Shown here: piece after piece, positions 1 to 5,096 of the stretch
Layout of the letters: each line of letters opens with the position of its first letter
How positions within the stretch are numbered: the stretch's first letter is position 1
Source of the DNA: Sodalis-like endosymbiont of Proechinophthirus fluctus
GTDB taxonomy: Bacteria; Pseudomonadota; Gammaproteobacteria; Enterobacterales; Enterobacteriaceae
Direction of reading: 5' to 3'
Length of the DNA: 5,096 bases
Assembly: GCF_001602625.1 (NCBI RefSeq)
Contig: NZ_LECR01000086.1
Coordinates: forward strand, 16,502 to 21,597
Program-made: the position numbers and the translations under genes
The notes under the pieces: generated by a model
What the model saw: only the letters and a program-made list of their open reading frames with translations
The model's database searches: none
What the model was told of the DNA's origin: nothing

Positions 1-678
1 GCGCTCGATCTTCGATACAATTTTGGCATAGCTGCCTGCGTCACGCGCCAGGCGGCGCGCATAGTTCAGATCCTCACCTGTACGGGGAAAGGACACCGCC
101 AGGTAGTCGACACCGATTTTAGCAGCGGTAATGATATCGGCCTTATCCTTCTCGGTTAGTGCTTCAGCGGACAAACCGCCACCGAGTTTGTTGATGCCTT
201 TATTATTGGACAGTAGGCCGCCCACCGTCACTTCGGTGTAAACCCTTATACCTTGCACCTCTAGTACCTTGAGCTGCACGCGACCATCATCCAGTAGCAG
301 AATATCGCCGGGCACCACATCGTCTGGCAAGCCTTTATAGTCAATGCCTACCTTTTCACGGTCACCCTCGCCGAGGCCTAATGACGCATCGAGCAGAAAT
401 TTGTCGCCGACGTTCAGGAAAATCTTCCCTTCCCGAAACTTCAAAATTCGGATCTTCGGCCCTTGTAAATCGCCGAGTATCGCGATGTGTCGGCCGAGAC
501 GGGCCGAAATTTCGCGCACTTTCTGCGCACGTAGGAAATGATCTTCCGCGCTGCCGTGTGAAAAATTGAGGCGAACGACATTGGCGCCAGCAGCGATCAC
601 TTTTTCGAGATTATTATCGCGATCGCTGGCAGGACCGAGAGTAGTGACAATTTTGGTTCTTCTTAGCTGTCTGGACAT
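1..678 (-). CDS. pykA: Pyruvate kinase II, N-terminal 226 codons (runs off left edge)
   Basis: Pyruvate kinase transfers phosphate from phosphoenolpyruvate to ADP, the last step of glycolysis, in the cytoplasm. The frame is open from ATG at 678 to base 1 without a stop and follows E. coli PykA (about 480 residues) almost residue for residue from [17 protein letters not shown]. Visible family motifs are VVRLNFSHG (residues 34-42, with Arg36 and the potassium-site residues Asn38 and Ser40), [10 protein letters not shown] (68-77), the lid (B) domain at about 73-172 with LLLDDGRV near 128, and SKIER (222-226), which carries the catalytic Lys223 and metal ligand Glu225. The allosteric C domain lies outside the window. 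The start is supported by GGAG six bases upstream. It lies downstream of hexR on the same strand, as in E. coli. Unlike every other gene here it shows no damage, so it is probably functional; the unseen C-terminal half could still be broken. Confidence 0.96.
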   Translation of the reverse strand, partial: MSRQLRRTKIVTTLGPASDRDNNLEKVIAAGANVVRLNFSHGSAEDHFLRAQKVREISARLGRHIAILGDLQGPKIRILKFREGKIFLNVGDKFLLDASLGLGEGDREKVGIDYKGLPDDVVPGDILLLDDGRVQLKVLEVQGIRVYTEVTVGGLLSNNKGINKLGGGLSAEALTEKDKADIITAAKIGVDYLAVSFPRTGEDLNYARRLARDAGSYAKIVSKIER

Positions 679-684
679 GAATAA

Positions 685-688
685 CTCC
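685..688 (-). promoter_or_regulatory. Ribosome binding site of pykA
   Basis: GGAG on the minus strand lies six bases before the pykA ATG. It fixes the start at 678, which matches the family N-terminus. Confidence 0.8.
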
Positions 689-707
689 ATTGACTTGGGC
701 AAAAGTG

Positions 708-719
708 TTGTTGCAACAA
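708..719. repeat. Perfect 12-bp palindrome upstream of pykA
   Basis: TTGTTGCAACAA is a perfect palindrome about 30 bases before the pykA start, inside the 169-base hexR-pykA gap. It could be a protein-binding dyad for pykA, but it matches no operator I can name and it is not a Cra-type site. A 12-bp palindrome can arise by chance. Confidence 0.3.
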
Positions 720-847
720 AAAGACTGCTTCGGCGAGGCGCTAGATGTTTAGCCGGTCCCTGGGGCGGATAATCCCTGTTGATAAAAGCTTTTTCGTGGC
801 GGCTAGGTTGCCGGAGAAGGCGCGAAGGTTTCCCCTGGATGCTTTCG

Positions 848-1687
848 TTAAAGTCCTTGTTCTGTTTTATCAAAGCGCGATCCCTTCAGGTAGTACTTGA
901 TCTTCTTCAAATTATCCCGAAATTTTGCGCCGCGGCGCAGCGTTAAAGCCCATTGCCAGGACATCGATCAAGGTTAACTGCGTCAGGCACGATGTCATCG
1001 GTATAAACATATCGGTATCTCTTCCCATACGCCCAGCGCCATCGACGAGCGCGGCGAAGTGATGGTGATAATCGTAGCATCATTCTCCCATGCCAGCGCC
1101 GAGAGTTCTACCAGCATTTTGATGCGGCCAGTATGAGAATTAGCACCATGACATCGCCTTCGCTGGAATTCTTAAAGCTCATACTGCACTGGAGGACAAT
1201 ATCCTCCTAGCACACTACCGGGATATTGAAACGGAAAAACTTGTTCATCGCATCATGCAATACTGCCTTCGCGGCACCAAGACTAAAAAGGGAAATCTTC
1301 TTAACTTGGGTAAGTAAATCTACCGCACAGTACACACACTGACCGCAGCGATATCCAGGCTGTTTTTACCTGCTCCAGACTAGCCATTGCGAACTCAAAT
1401 ATTTTTCGGGCATAGCAGTAGGAGTTCACGCTATCATCTTCATCCACGTTACGGTTTTTACATGCGGCGGCCTGTTTGCCAGACTTTGAGCGAGATGCAA
1501 TTTAGAATCAGGATGTTGCTTCCTAAATGGCAGTAAAAACGGTTTATGATTGGTTCACTGTCCGCCATGCGCACGAGGATAGCGATGCTGGAATGGATGG
1601 CGGTTTGGGGGAGAGCAGGATGACTTCCGTGACCTTACATTCGGATTTACTCAGTGACTCCAGATGACTATTGATCTTTTACAGCAT
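848..1687 (-). pseudogene. hexR: HexR, RpiR-family repressor of hexose catabolism, degraded
   Basis: HexR is a DNA-binding regulator with an N-terminal helix-turn-helix of the RpiR type and a C-terminal SIS sugar-phosphate domain that senses KDPG; it controls zwf and edd-eda. Pieces in several frames follow E. coli HexR (289 aa) in order: HLESLSKSE near the start, SEPIINRF of the HTH, LHLAQSLAN, NRNVDEDDSV, RAVDLLTQVKKI, HDAMNKFFRFNIPVV of the SIS domain, VELSALA, TQLTLIDVLA, and RRGAKFRDNLK near 920. Damage includes TAA as the third codon (1679-1681, Glu to stop), TAG at 1207-1209, several shifts, and a one-base insertion before the RRGAKF block. The sequence is otherwise close to full length, so decay is by small changes. 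The family start is often two codons earlier (MNML); here that codon reads ATA (1691-1693), another possible start loss. The gene is divergent from zwf and upstream of pykA, as in E. coli. Confidence 0.93.
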
Positions 1688-1852
1688 GCTTATAAGTGAA
1701 TAGCTCATGGATTTTTCCGATTTCACACAAGGAGAAATCATTATCAATTTAATAAAATATACTACGAGCCGATAGTCAAAGGCAGCGAAACTGGATGAAT
1801 TTAGTTTTTTTGCCAGAATATGACTCGTGTCTAACTTTCAAAGCGGAAAGAT

Positions 1853-1867
1853 AACCACAATGTGGTT
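1853..1867. repeat. 15-base perfect dyad (AACCACA-A-TGTGGTT)
   Basis: Two 7-base arms are exact reverse complements around a single central A. It lies about 150 bases upstream of zwf at the left edge of the AT-rich stretch. The short centre suits binding by a dimeric regulator better than an RNA hairpin, although a 5-bp stem with a 5-base loop is possible. No regulator can be assigned. Confidence 0.4.
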
Positions 1868-1977
1868 TAATTAGTTAAAATTTTGAAAAAATTTTTTTTA
1901 ATTTATGAAAAATATGTAGTTATATCTTTATTTTTGTTTGGAATTTTTCCGGTCGATATCAAAAAATACTCTAATGA

Positions 1978-1992
1978 TGTTATAAAATTACA
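1978..1992 (+). promoter_or_regulatory. Probable HexR operator in front of zwf
   Basis: TGTTATAAAATTACA matches the known gammaproteobacterial HexR palindrome (TGTAAT-www-ATTACA) at 14 of 15 positions. It ends 22 bases before the zwf ATG. HexR is known to repress zwf from a site in this region. Here both the repressor gene and the target gene are broken, so the site is probably a relic unless another copy of hexR exists. Confidence 0.65.
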
Positions 1993-2003
1993 AATCCTGT
2001 ACG

Positions 2004-2008
2004 AGGAG
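2004..2008 (+). promoter_or_regulatory. Ribosome binding site of zwf
   Basis: AGGAG lies six bases before ATG at 2015. It selects this ATG as the ancestral zwf start, in line with the E. coli N-terminus, over the longer in-frame opening that begins at a TTG at 1883. Confidence 0.75.
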
Positions 2009-2014
2009 AAGAAC

Positions 2015-3334
2015 ATGGCGGCTATATCCATAGCCCAGTCCTGTGATCTGGTCATTTTTGGCGCGAAAGGCGATCTGGTGCGGGCATAGGTTGTTGCTCT
2101 CGTTGTATCAGCTGAAAAGGCAGGTTCGCTTCGTCCGGAAACCCGTATCATCGGAGTTGGCAGCACAGACTGGGACGTCAAAGCTTGTATCAAGGTGGTG
2201 CATGAAGCGTTGGAAACCTTCATGAATTAACCTGTTGACGACATATTATGGGAAGACCTTGAGTGCACGGTTGGATTTCTGCAATCTGGATGTCAACGAG
2301 ACCAGGCATTATCAGTCGACTAGGTGAAAAACTGGATCAGTAGGCGCGGGTGACGGTGAACTACTTCGCCATGCCGTCGAACATCTTCGAGCAATTTGCA
2401 ATGGACTAGGCGAAGTAGGTCTGAACGGCGAACTGGGCCGCGTCATGATGGAAAAACTGCTCAGTACGGATCTGGACTCTTCCCGGGTGATAAACGATCA
2501 GGTTGCGGAATATTTTAATGAGAGCCAGGTTTACCGCATCAACCATTATATGGGCAAAGAGACCGTGCTGAATTTGCTGGCGCTGCGTTTCTTTAGTTCG
2601 CTTTTCTCCTACAATTGAGATAGCCGCACCATCGATCATATCCAGATTACGGTCACCAAGGAAATCGGCATCGAAGGGTCGCTGTGGCTTTAGATAAAGC
2701 TGGTCAAATGCGTGACATGATCCAAAGCCATCTTCTGTAAATCCTGGCCATACATAGTCATGTCGCCGCCCTAGGATCTGACTACCGACTTAGAAGAAGA
2801 AGGCGAGAATAAAAACAGCCGCACCGAAACCTTCATTTCCATCTGCGTAGACATCGACAACTGGTACTAGGCAGGCGTGCCGTTTTATCTGCATAACGGA
2901 AAATGTTTGCCGACCAAATGTTCCGAAGTAGTAGTTTATTTTAAAAACCCGGCGCTCAACCTGTTCCGTGATTCCTATCAGCAACTGCTTCAGAACAAAT
3001 TGACCATCCGTCTGCAGCCGGACGAAGGGATGGGTATTCAGATCCTAAACAAGGTACCGGGTTTAGATCATAAATATCGTCTGCAAACCACCAGATTAGA
3101 TCTGAACCTTACAGAAACATTCACCAAGAACACCCGGCCAATACTTATGAACGGCTGCTGTTGGAAACTATGCGCGGTATCCAAGCGCTGTTCGTCCGCC
3201 GTGACGAGATGGAAGAAGACTAGAAATGGGTGAACTCGATTATGGGGGTCTGGAAGACGGACAATGACGTGCCGAAACCTTATTATATGGGTAACTGGGG
3301 CTTGTAGGCCTCCGTCGCGATAGCCAGCCGTTAA
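2015..3334 (+). pseudogene. zwf: Glucose-6-phosphate 1-dehydrogenase, degraded
   Basis: Zwf oxidises glucose-6-phosphate to 6-phosphogluconolactone with NADP and feeds both the oxidative pentose phosphate and Entner-Doudoroff routes. The frame starts with the family N-terminus: CDLVIFGAKGDL (about residues 10-21) holds the nucleotide-binding GxxGDL. Later pieces match in order: TRIIGVG, VTVNYFAMP, QVYRINHYMGKETVLNLLALRF (active-site block, 2530-2595, Asp to Asn in RIDHY), TIDHIQITV, and a long C-terminal block at 2871-3140 (GVPFYL, TKCSEVVVYFK, LTIRLQPDEG, NKVPGLDHK). Stops include 2087-2089, 2341-2343, 2616-2618, 2738-2740, 2868-2870, 3221-3223 and 3305-3307, with frameshifts near 2090, 2115, 2400, 2680 and 3135. 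About 43 codons are missing near 2790, where DLTTD joins LEEEG. The C-terminus is short and ends at TAA 3332-3334. Length is 1320 bases against about 1476 in E. coli. It cannot encode an active enzyme. Confidence 0.96.
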
Positions 3335-3363
3335 TAAACTTTCCGCGCCTCGTATTTTTTCAG

Positions 3364-3389
3364 CCACGCGCATTTACGCGCGCGGGTGG
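3364..3389. repeat. GC-rich imperfect hairpin between zwf and eda
   Basis: CGCGC-ATTTAC-GCGCG (3367-3382) forms a 5-bp stem with a 6-base loop, and flanking CCA and TGG could extend it past a bulge. The T run (3355-3360) lies before the stem on the plus strand and no T run follows on either strand, so it is not a standard terminator. It may be a remnant of one, or the product of the deletion that left the 87-base zwf-eda gap. Confidence 0.35.
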
Positions 3390-3406
3390 ATTTATTGAAG
3401 GTAAAC

Positions 3407-3412
3407 AGGAGA
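3407..3412 (+). promoter_or_regulatory. Ribosome binding site of eda
   Basis: AGGAGA lies nine bases before ATG at 3422. It supports that ATG as the ancestral eda start, which matches the known N-terminus. Confidence 0.7.
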
Positions 3413-3421
3413 TAGCGAAAC

Positions 3422-3531
3422 ATGAATAACTGGAAAACCCGCGCGGAAATCATCCTAACTTCGGGGCCGGTTGTGTGCCAGTCATCGTCATTCAAAAACT
3501 TGAAAATTTGGTCCTCCTGGCTAAACAGCTC
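3422..3531 (+). pseudogene. eda: KDPG/KHG aldolase, N-terminal remnant
   Basis: Eda cleaves 2-keto-3-deoxy-6-phosphogluconate to pyruvate and glyceraldehyde-3-phosphate, the last step of the Entner-Doudoroff pathway. The first codons read MNNWKTRAEIILTSGPVV, close to E. coli MKNWKTSAESILTTGPVV. Two extra bases (TG, 3476-3477, an expansion of a GTGTG run) shift the frame. The match resumes in the next frame as PVIVIQKLENLVLLAKQL up to about 3531, corresponding to E. coli residues 19-36. The rest of the 213-residue protein, including the Schiff-base lysine, is gone: the sequence passes directly into the convergent purT remnant. Position after zwf and facing purT agrees with enterobacterial order. 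This small fragment is easy to miss because the purT frame runs over it on the other strand. Confidence 0.88.
3523..3531. other. Deletion junction joining eda to purT tail to tail
   Basis: The nine bases AAACAGCTC can be read as KQL of eda on the plus strand and as ELF of purT (GLFGAELF) on the minus strand. Left of it only eda matches; right of it only purT matches. By E. coli lengths about 177 eda codons and 123 purT codons are missing, so roughly 0.9 kb plus the spacer was lost. The shared bases may be microhomology, but the ancestral sequences are needed to tell. Confidence 0.75.
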
Positions 3532-4134
3532 GGCGCCGAACAGACCGTGGCCTACGAGCACATTCACTACTTCAGCGGCAATCGCCAGCGCGATCATTTT
3601 CTGCGGTTGCCACGATTCCCAGTAGTCCGCCGTCTTTCTGCCGATGGGCGTACAGAAATGGATGCTGTCCACGGCGCTGATGGTCAACAGGGTGATTTCA
3701 AAACCAAATACCACCAGCCTGCCCTTCAACGATAACATTTCCACAGCTGGCGTGGGCGCCAAGCCGCATCCAGCTGCGTCGCTTCACGCACCAGGCTTTG
3801 CCCTTTACAGGAGGAGCTAGAGCTCATGACGGGCTTGATGATAAAAGGGTAGTGATAGCCGATATTGCCTAGTCTATCGCTGCCACATAGGCGGCAAAGC
3901 GATAGCGCAAGGTGGGAAGGGCCAGCGTTTCTGCCGCCAGCCAGCCGGCGGATGCCTCTTAATGACGTGGTAGCGATGCGCGGTGTGCATCGCCGAGGTA
4001 TCAGTATAGTGATCGACGGCGATCACCTTTACCCCCAAACAATGGCATTTGATGGCAGCTTCATTACCCAGCTCGCCCGAATCGAGCAACATGACACGCG
4101 TTGCTCCCAGACGATGTGCCGTTCCGATGGTGAT
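3523..4134 (-). pseudogene. purT: Formate-dependent phosphoribosylglycinamide formyltransferase (GAR transformylase 2), degraded
   Basis: PurT is an ATP-grasp enzyme that uses formate and ATP to formylate GAR in purine synthesis, an alternative to folate-dependent PurN. The minus strand matches E. coli PurT (392 aa) in order: [26 protein letters not shown] (4128-4050; first Gly of the GSGELG loop is Asp), [16 protein letters not shown], then GIRRL and [17 protein letters not shown]...KGQ of the ATP-grasp fold, VIVEG, FEITLLTISAVDSIHFC, ESWQPQKM and GLFGAELF ending at 3523. The expected start ATG reads ATC at 4134-4132. About 55 codons (E. coli residues 60-115) are missing near 3957. A CTGG tandem duplication at 3937-3944 adds four bases, the SSSGKGQ loop has extra residues with Gly to Cys, and TAG and further shifts lie near 3870 and 3740. 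The C-terminal third was lost with the end of eda. An ATG at 4170 is in frame, but the added residues do not resemble PurT. Confidence 0.94.
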
Positions 4135-4174
4135 TATTTTGTTTACCCGATAGCATAAAATTGCGCGCATATAA

Positions 4175-4190
4175 ACGAAAATATTCGCCT
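4175..4190 (-). promoter_or_regulatory. Weak PurR-like operator upstream of purT
   Basis: Read on the plus strand, ACGAAAATATTCGCCT agrees with the PurR consensus (ACGCAAACGTTTGCGT) at 11 of 16 positions, about 40 bases before the purT start. purT is a known PurR target. The central CG, which PurR needs, is TA here, so the site would be inactive if it is real. Confidence 0.25.
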
Positions 4191-4363
4191 ATGCATCCGC
4201 CCCAGGCCCACAGTCGGCTTGAGCGTCGCTTACTCTCGCCCAGGTCCGGACCGTTAACGCCTCATGCTATGCGACCAGAGTGCAGCTAACTTGTAGCACG
4301 GCGACTTCTTTGCTGGCGAAGTGCGGTCCTAGCCTACCCCTAACGCGGCGTTATTTCCCTTTG

Positions 4364-4394
4364 CCGGCCACGAGCGTGCAATGTTCGTGGCCGG
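4364..4394. repeat. Strong inverted repeat, 10-bp arms
   Basis: CCGGCCACGA (4364-4373) and TCGTGGCCGG (4385-4394) are exact reverse complements around an 11-base loop. A G-T wobble and a T-A pair can extend the stem. No T run follows on either strand, so it is not a typical intrinsic terminator. A perfect stem surviving in otherwise unstructured, gene-free DNA stands out. Confidence 0.6.
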
Positions 4395-4499
4395 TACGCG
4401 TAATGACGGCGGACGCTCTATACAGCCTCCAGAGAACGCAGCATGCGCCGCACATGGAAATAGGAATGAGAAAACATTTAAAAATTTTAAATAAAATAG

Positions 4500-4529
4500 T
4501 TTATTACTGAATTTTTCATATGCTATCAT
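4500..4529 (+). promoter_or_regulatory. Possible sigma-70 promoter with extended -10
   Basis: TGC-TATCAT (4521-4529) has the form of an extended -10 box. TTTATT at 4500-4505 would be a poor -35 box with an 18-base spacer. It lies in an AT-rich stretch 45 bases before the ATG at 4574. AT-rich DNA often gives such matches by chance. Confidence 0.35.
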
Positions 4530-4564
4530 CATATAGTGAGGTGAAAAAGATTCATTGATCACGT

Positions 4565-4569
4565 GGAGG
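4565..4569 (+). promoter_or_regulatory. Ribosome binding site before ATG 4574
   Basis: GGAGG, flanked to read TGGAGGA, ends four bases before ATG at 4574. It is the best ribosome binding site in the window and the main evidence that a gene once began here. Confidence 0.6.
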
Positions 4570-4573
4570 AACT

Positions 4574-5096
4574 ATGCGTAAAACGGGAAACAGGGTGGTG
4601 GGAATGGAATTCTGGTAGCGCGAACTATCTGGTGGTGCGAACTATTAGTATCGTCAATATCGGCACAGGCAGATGATGGAACGCGGCCCCTGTCCCTGTG
4701 CAGGATGATACCTGGCAGTCAAACGCAGCAGGTAGCCGGCGATACCTAACAACCCATCAACCCTGTCGCCAATACGTCGCAACCTCAAGGTGAGAACAAT
4801 GCGGCCTCAAAAGGCGGCGGCAATGGGACCAGGCGCCTTACCCGTCTCCGGATGACAGCGCCAATGCGAAGAACACTGCACCTGCGTCCAAACAGCGGCG
4901 GTGACAAGGCCGCTGCTGTCTAAAATGGCGAAGAGTAAAATCGTAGCGGGTGCGCCCAAGAGCAGCGCCAAAGATCCTGCTGAGGCGAAAAGTGTTCGGC
5001 AGCCACCAAATAGCGACAGATAAAGCGGCCAAAGCAAAAAGCACCAAACTCCGGACTAACCGCCGCCACACTTGAAATCGCCAAAGTGTTGCTCCT
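4574..5096 (+). pseudogene. Unrecognised broken gene, probably a secreted protein (runs off right edge)
   Basis: I do not recognise this gene. It starts MRKTGNRVV after a strong ribosome binding site, then meets TAG at 4616-4618. In the next frame a hydrophobic stretch ends ELLVSSISAQA-DDG (about 4640-4677), which looks like a signal peptide with an AxA cleavage motif. What follows, spread over frames, is low in complexity: QPINPVANTSQPQGENNAASKGGG, then PSPDDSANAKNTAPASKQ, GAPKSSAKDPAEAK and TDKAAKAKSTK, an Ala/Ser/Pro/Lys-rich linker as in many periplasmic or envelope proteins. Near the right edge one frame reads TLEIAKVLL, possibly the start of a folded domain. Stops occur in every plus frame, so the intact gene is lost. 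Minus-strand openings at 4807-5071 look like shadows of the GC-rich linker. Gene existence is likely, the family unknown. Confidence 0.5.

Larger units (their letters stand above)
1688..2014. other. hexR-zwf divergent control region
   Basis: This 327-base gap holds no gene. It becomes very AT-rich from about 1868 to 1995, with A and T runs like an UP element or bent promoter DNA. It carries a 15-base dyad (1853-1867), a HexR-like operator (1978-1992) and the zwf ribosome binding site. On the minus strand TTGACT near 1775-1780 resembles a -35 box for hexR, but no good -10 sits at the usual distance. I could not place the zwf promoter hexamers with confidence. Confidence 0.6.
4135..4573. other. 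Gene-free stretch upstream of purT
   Basis: These 439 bases sit where E. coli has the purT control region and then yebG on the opposite strand. I read all six frames and found no block I recognise, YebG included; the open frames at 4280-4510 (plus) and 4329-4562 (minus) overlap each other and look like chance openings. The stretch holds a weak PurR-like site (4175-4190), a perfect 10-bp-arm hairpin (4364-4394) and an AT-rich segment from about 4475 to 4555 that precedes the next start codon. It may be eroded coding DNA. Confidence 0.5.

Noticed and set aside
344..772. Three small plus-strand open frames
   Set aside because: The first two, and the start of the third, lie antisense to intact pykA, which has strong protein homology. 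They are shadows.
1731..1750. Fur box in the hexR-zwf region (GATAATGATT on the minus strand)
   Set aside because: Only the first half matches the 19-base Fur consensus. The second half fails, and AT-rich DNA gives such half sites often.
1883..2089. Open frame of 68 codons in front of zwf, starting at TTG
   Set aside because: The first 44 codons are AT-rich promoter DNA without a ribosome binding site. Only the part from ATG 2015 matches Zwf, so the frame is just zwf read back through its leader.
3068..3373. Minus-strand open frame of 101 codons over the end of zwf
   Set aside because: The plus strand carries strong Zwf homology over the same bases. The antisense frame has no recognisable family.
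3355..3389. Intrinsic terminator between zwf and eda
   Set aside because: The T run precedes the stem on the plus strand, and on the minus strand the stem is followed by an A run. Neither direction gives stem then U tract.
3331..3522. Reading the minus-strand frame as the real C-terminus of PurT
   Set aside because: Homology ends at GAELF (3523). The later residues resemble PurT only by a chance TTG/MIS pattern, and the plus strand here is clearly the eda N-terminus and its leader.
4807..5071. Two overlapping minus-strand open frames with hydrophobic segments, suggesting a membrane protein
   Set aside because: They overlap in different frames, have no convincing start signals, and their Leu/Ala richness is what the complement of an Ala/Lys/Ser-rich linker gives.
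1..5096. Insertion sequence, prophage, CRISPR array or tRNA as the cause of the damage
   Set aside because: I saw no transposase motif, terminal inverted repeats, direct repeat array or tRNA-like fold. The damage is point changes, small indels and deletions.

Overview
The window looks like a decaying stretch of an enterobacterial genome. Reading the frames against remembered Escherichia coli proteins gives the order pykA(-) - hexR(-) - zwf(+) - eda(+) - purT(-), which is the conserved enterobacterial order for this locus. Only the pykA part is intact. The other four are recognisable but carry stops, frameshifts and block deletions. This density of pseudogenes at a fairly balanced base composition fits a recent host-restricted symbiont, for example a Sodalis-type insect endosymbiont. 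That assignment is inference; no species marker is present.

Layout. Positions 1-678 (minus) hold the first 226 codons of pyruvate kinase II, with a good ribosome binding site; the gene runs off the left edge. Positions 848-1687 (minus) are a hexR pseudogene, the RpiR-type repressor of hexose catabolism. Positions 1688-2014 are the hexR/zwf divergent control region, with a near-consensus HexR operator just before zwf. Positions 2015-3334 (plus) are a zwf pseudogene (glucose-6-phosphate dehydrogenase) with many stops, several shifts and a block deletion of about 43 codons. No edd lies between zwf and eda. Positions 3422-3531 (plus) are the first ~36 codons of eda (KDPG aldolase), which end abruptly inside the surviving part of the convergent gene purT (minus, about 3523-4134). 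One deletion has removed the 3' ends of both genes.

Positions 4135-4573 hold no recognised gene but contain a strong hairpin, a weak PurR-like site and an AT-rich promoter-like stretch. A clear ribosome binding site and ATG follow at 4574, leading into a heavily broken reading frame up to the right edge. It seems to have encoded a secreted protein with an Ala/Ser/Pro/Lys-rich segment; I do not recognise it.

Together the remains show loss of the oxidative pentose phosphate entry step, of the Entner-Doudoroff aldolase, of their regulator HexR and of formate-dependent GAR transformylase, next to a retained lower-glycolysis enzyme. I see no mobile element, tRNA, rRNA or CRISPR array, and no convincing novel system. 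The interest lies in the fossil regulation and the deletion junctions.
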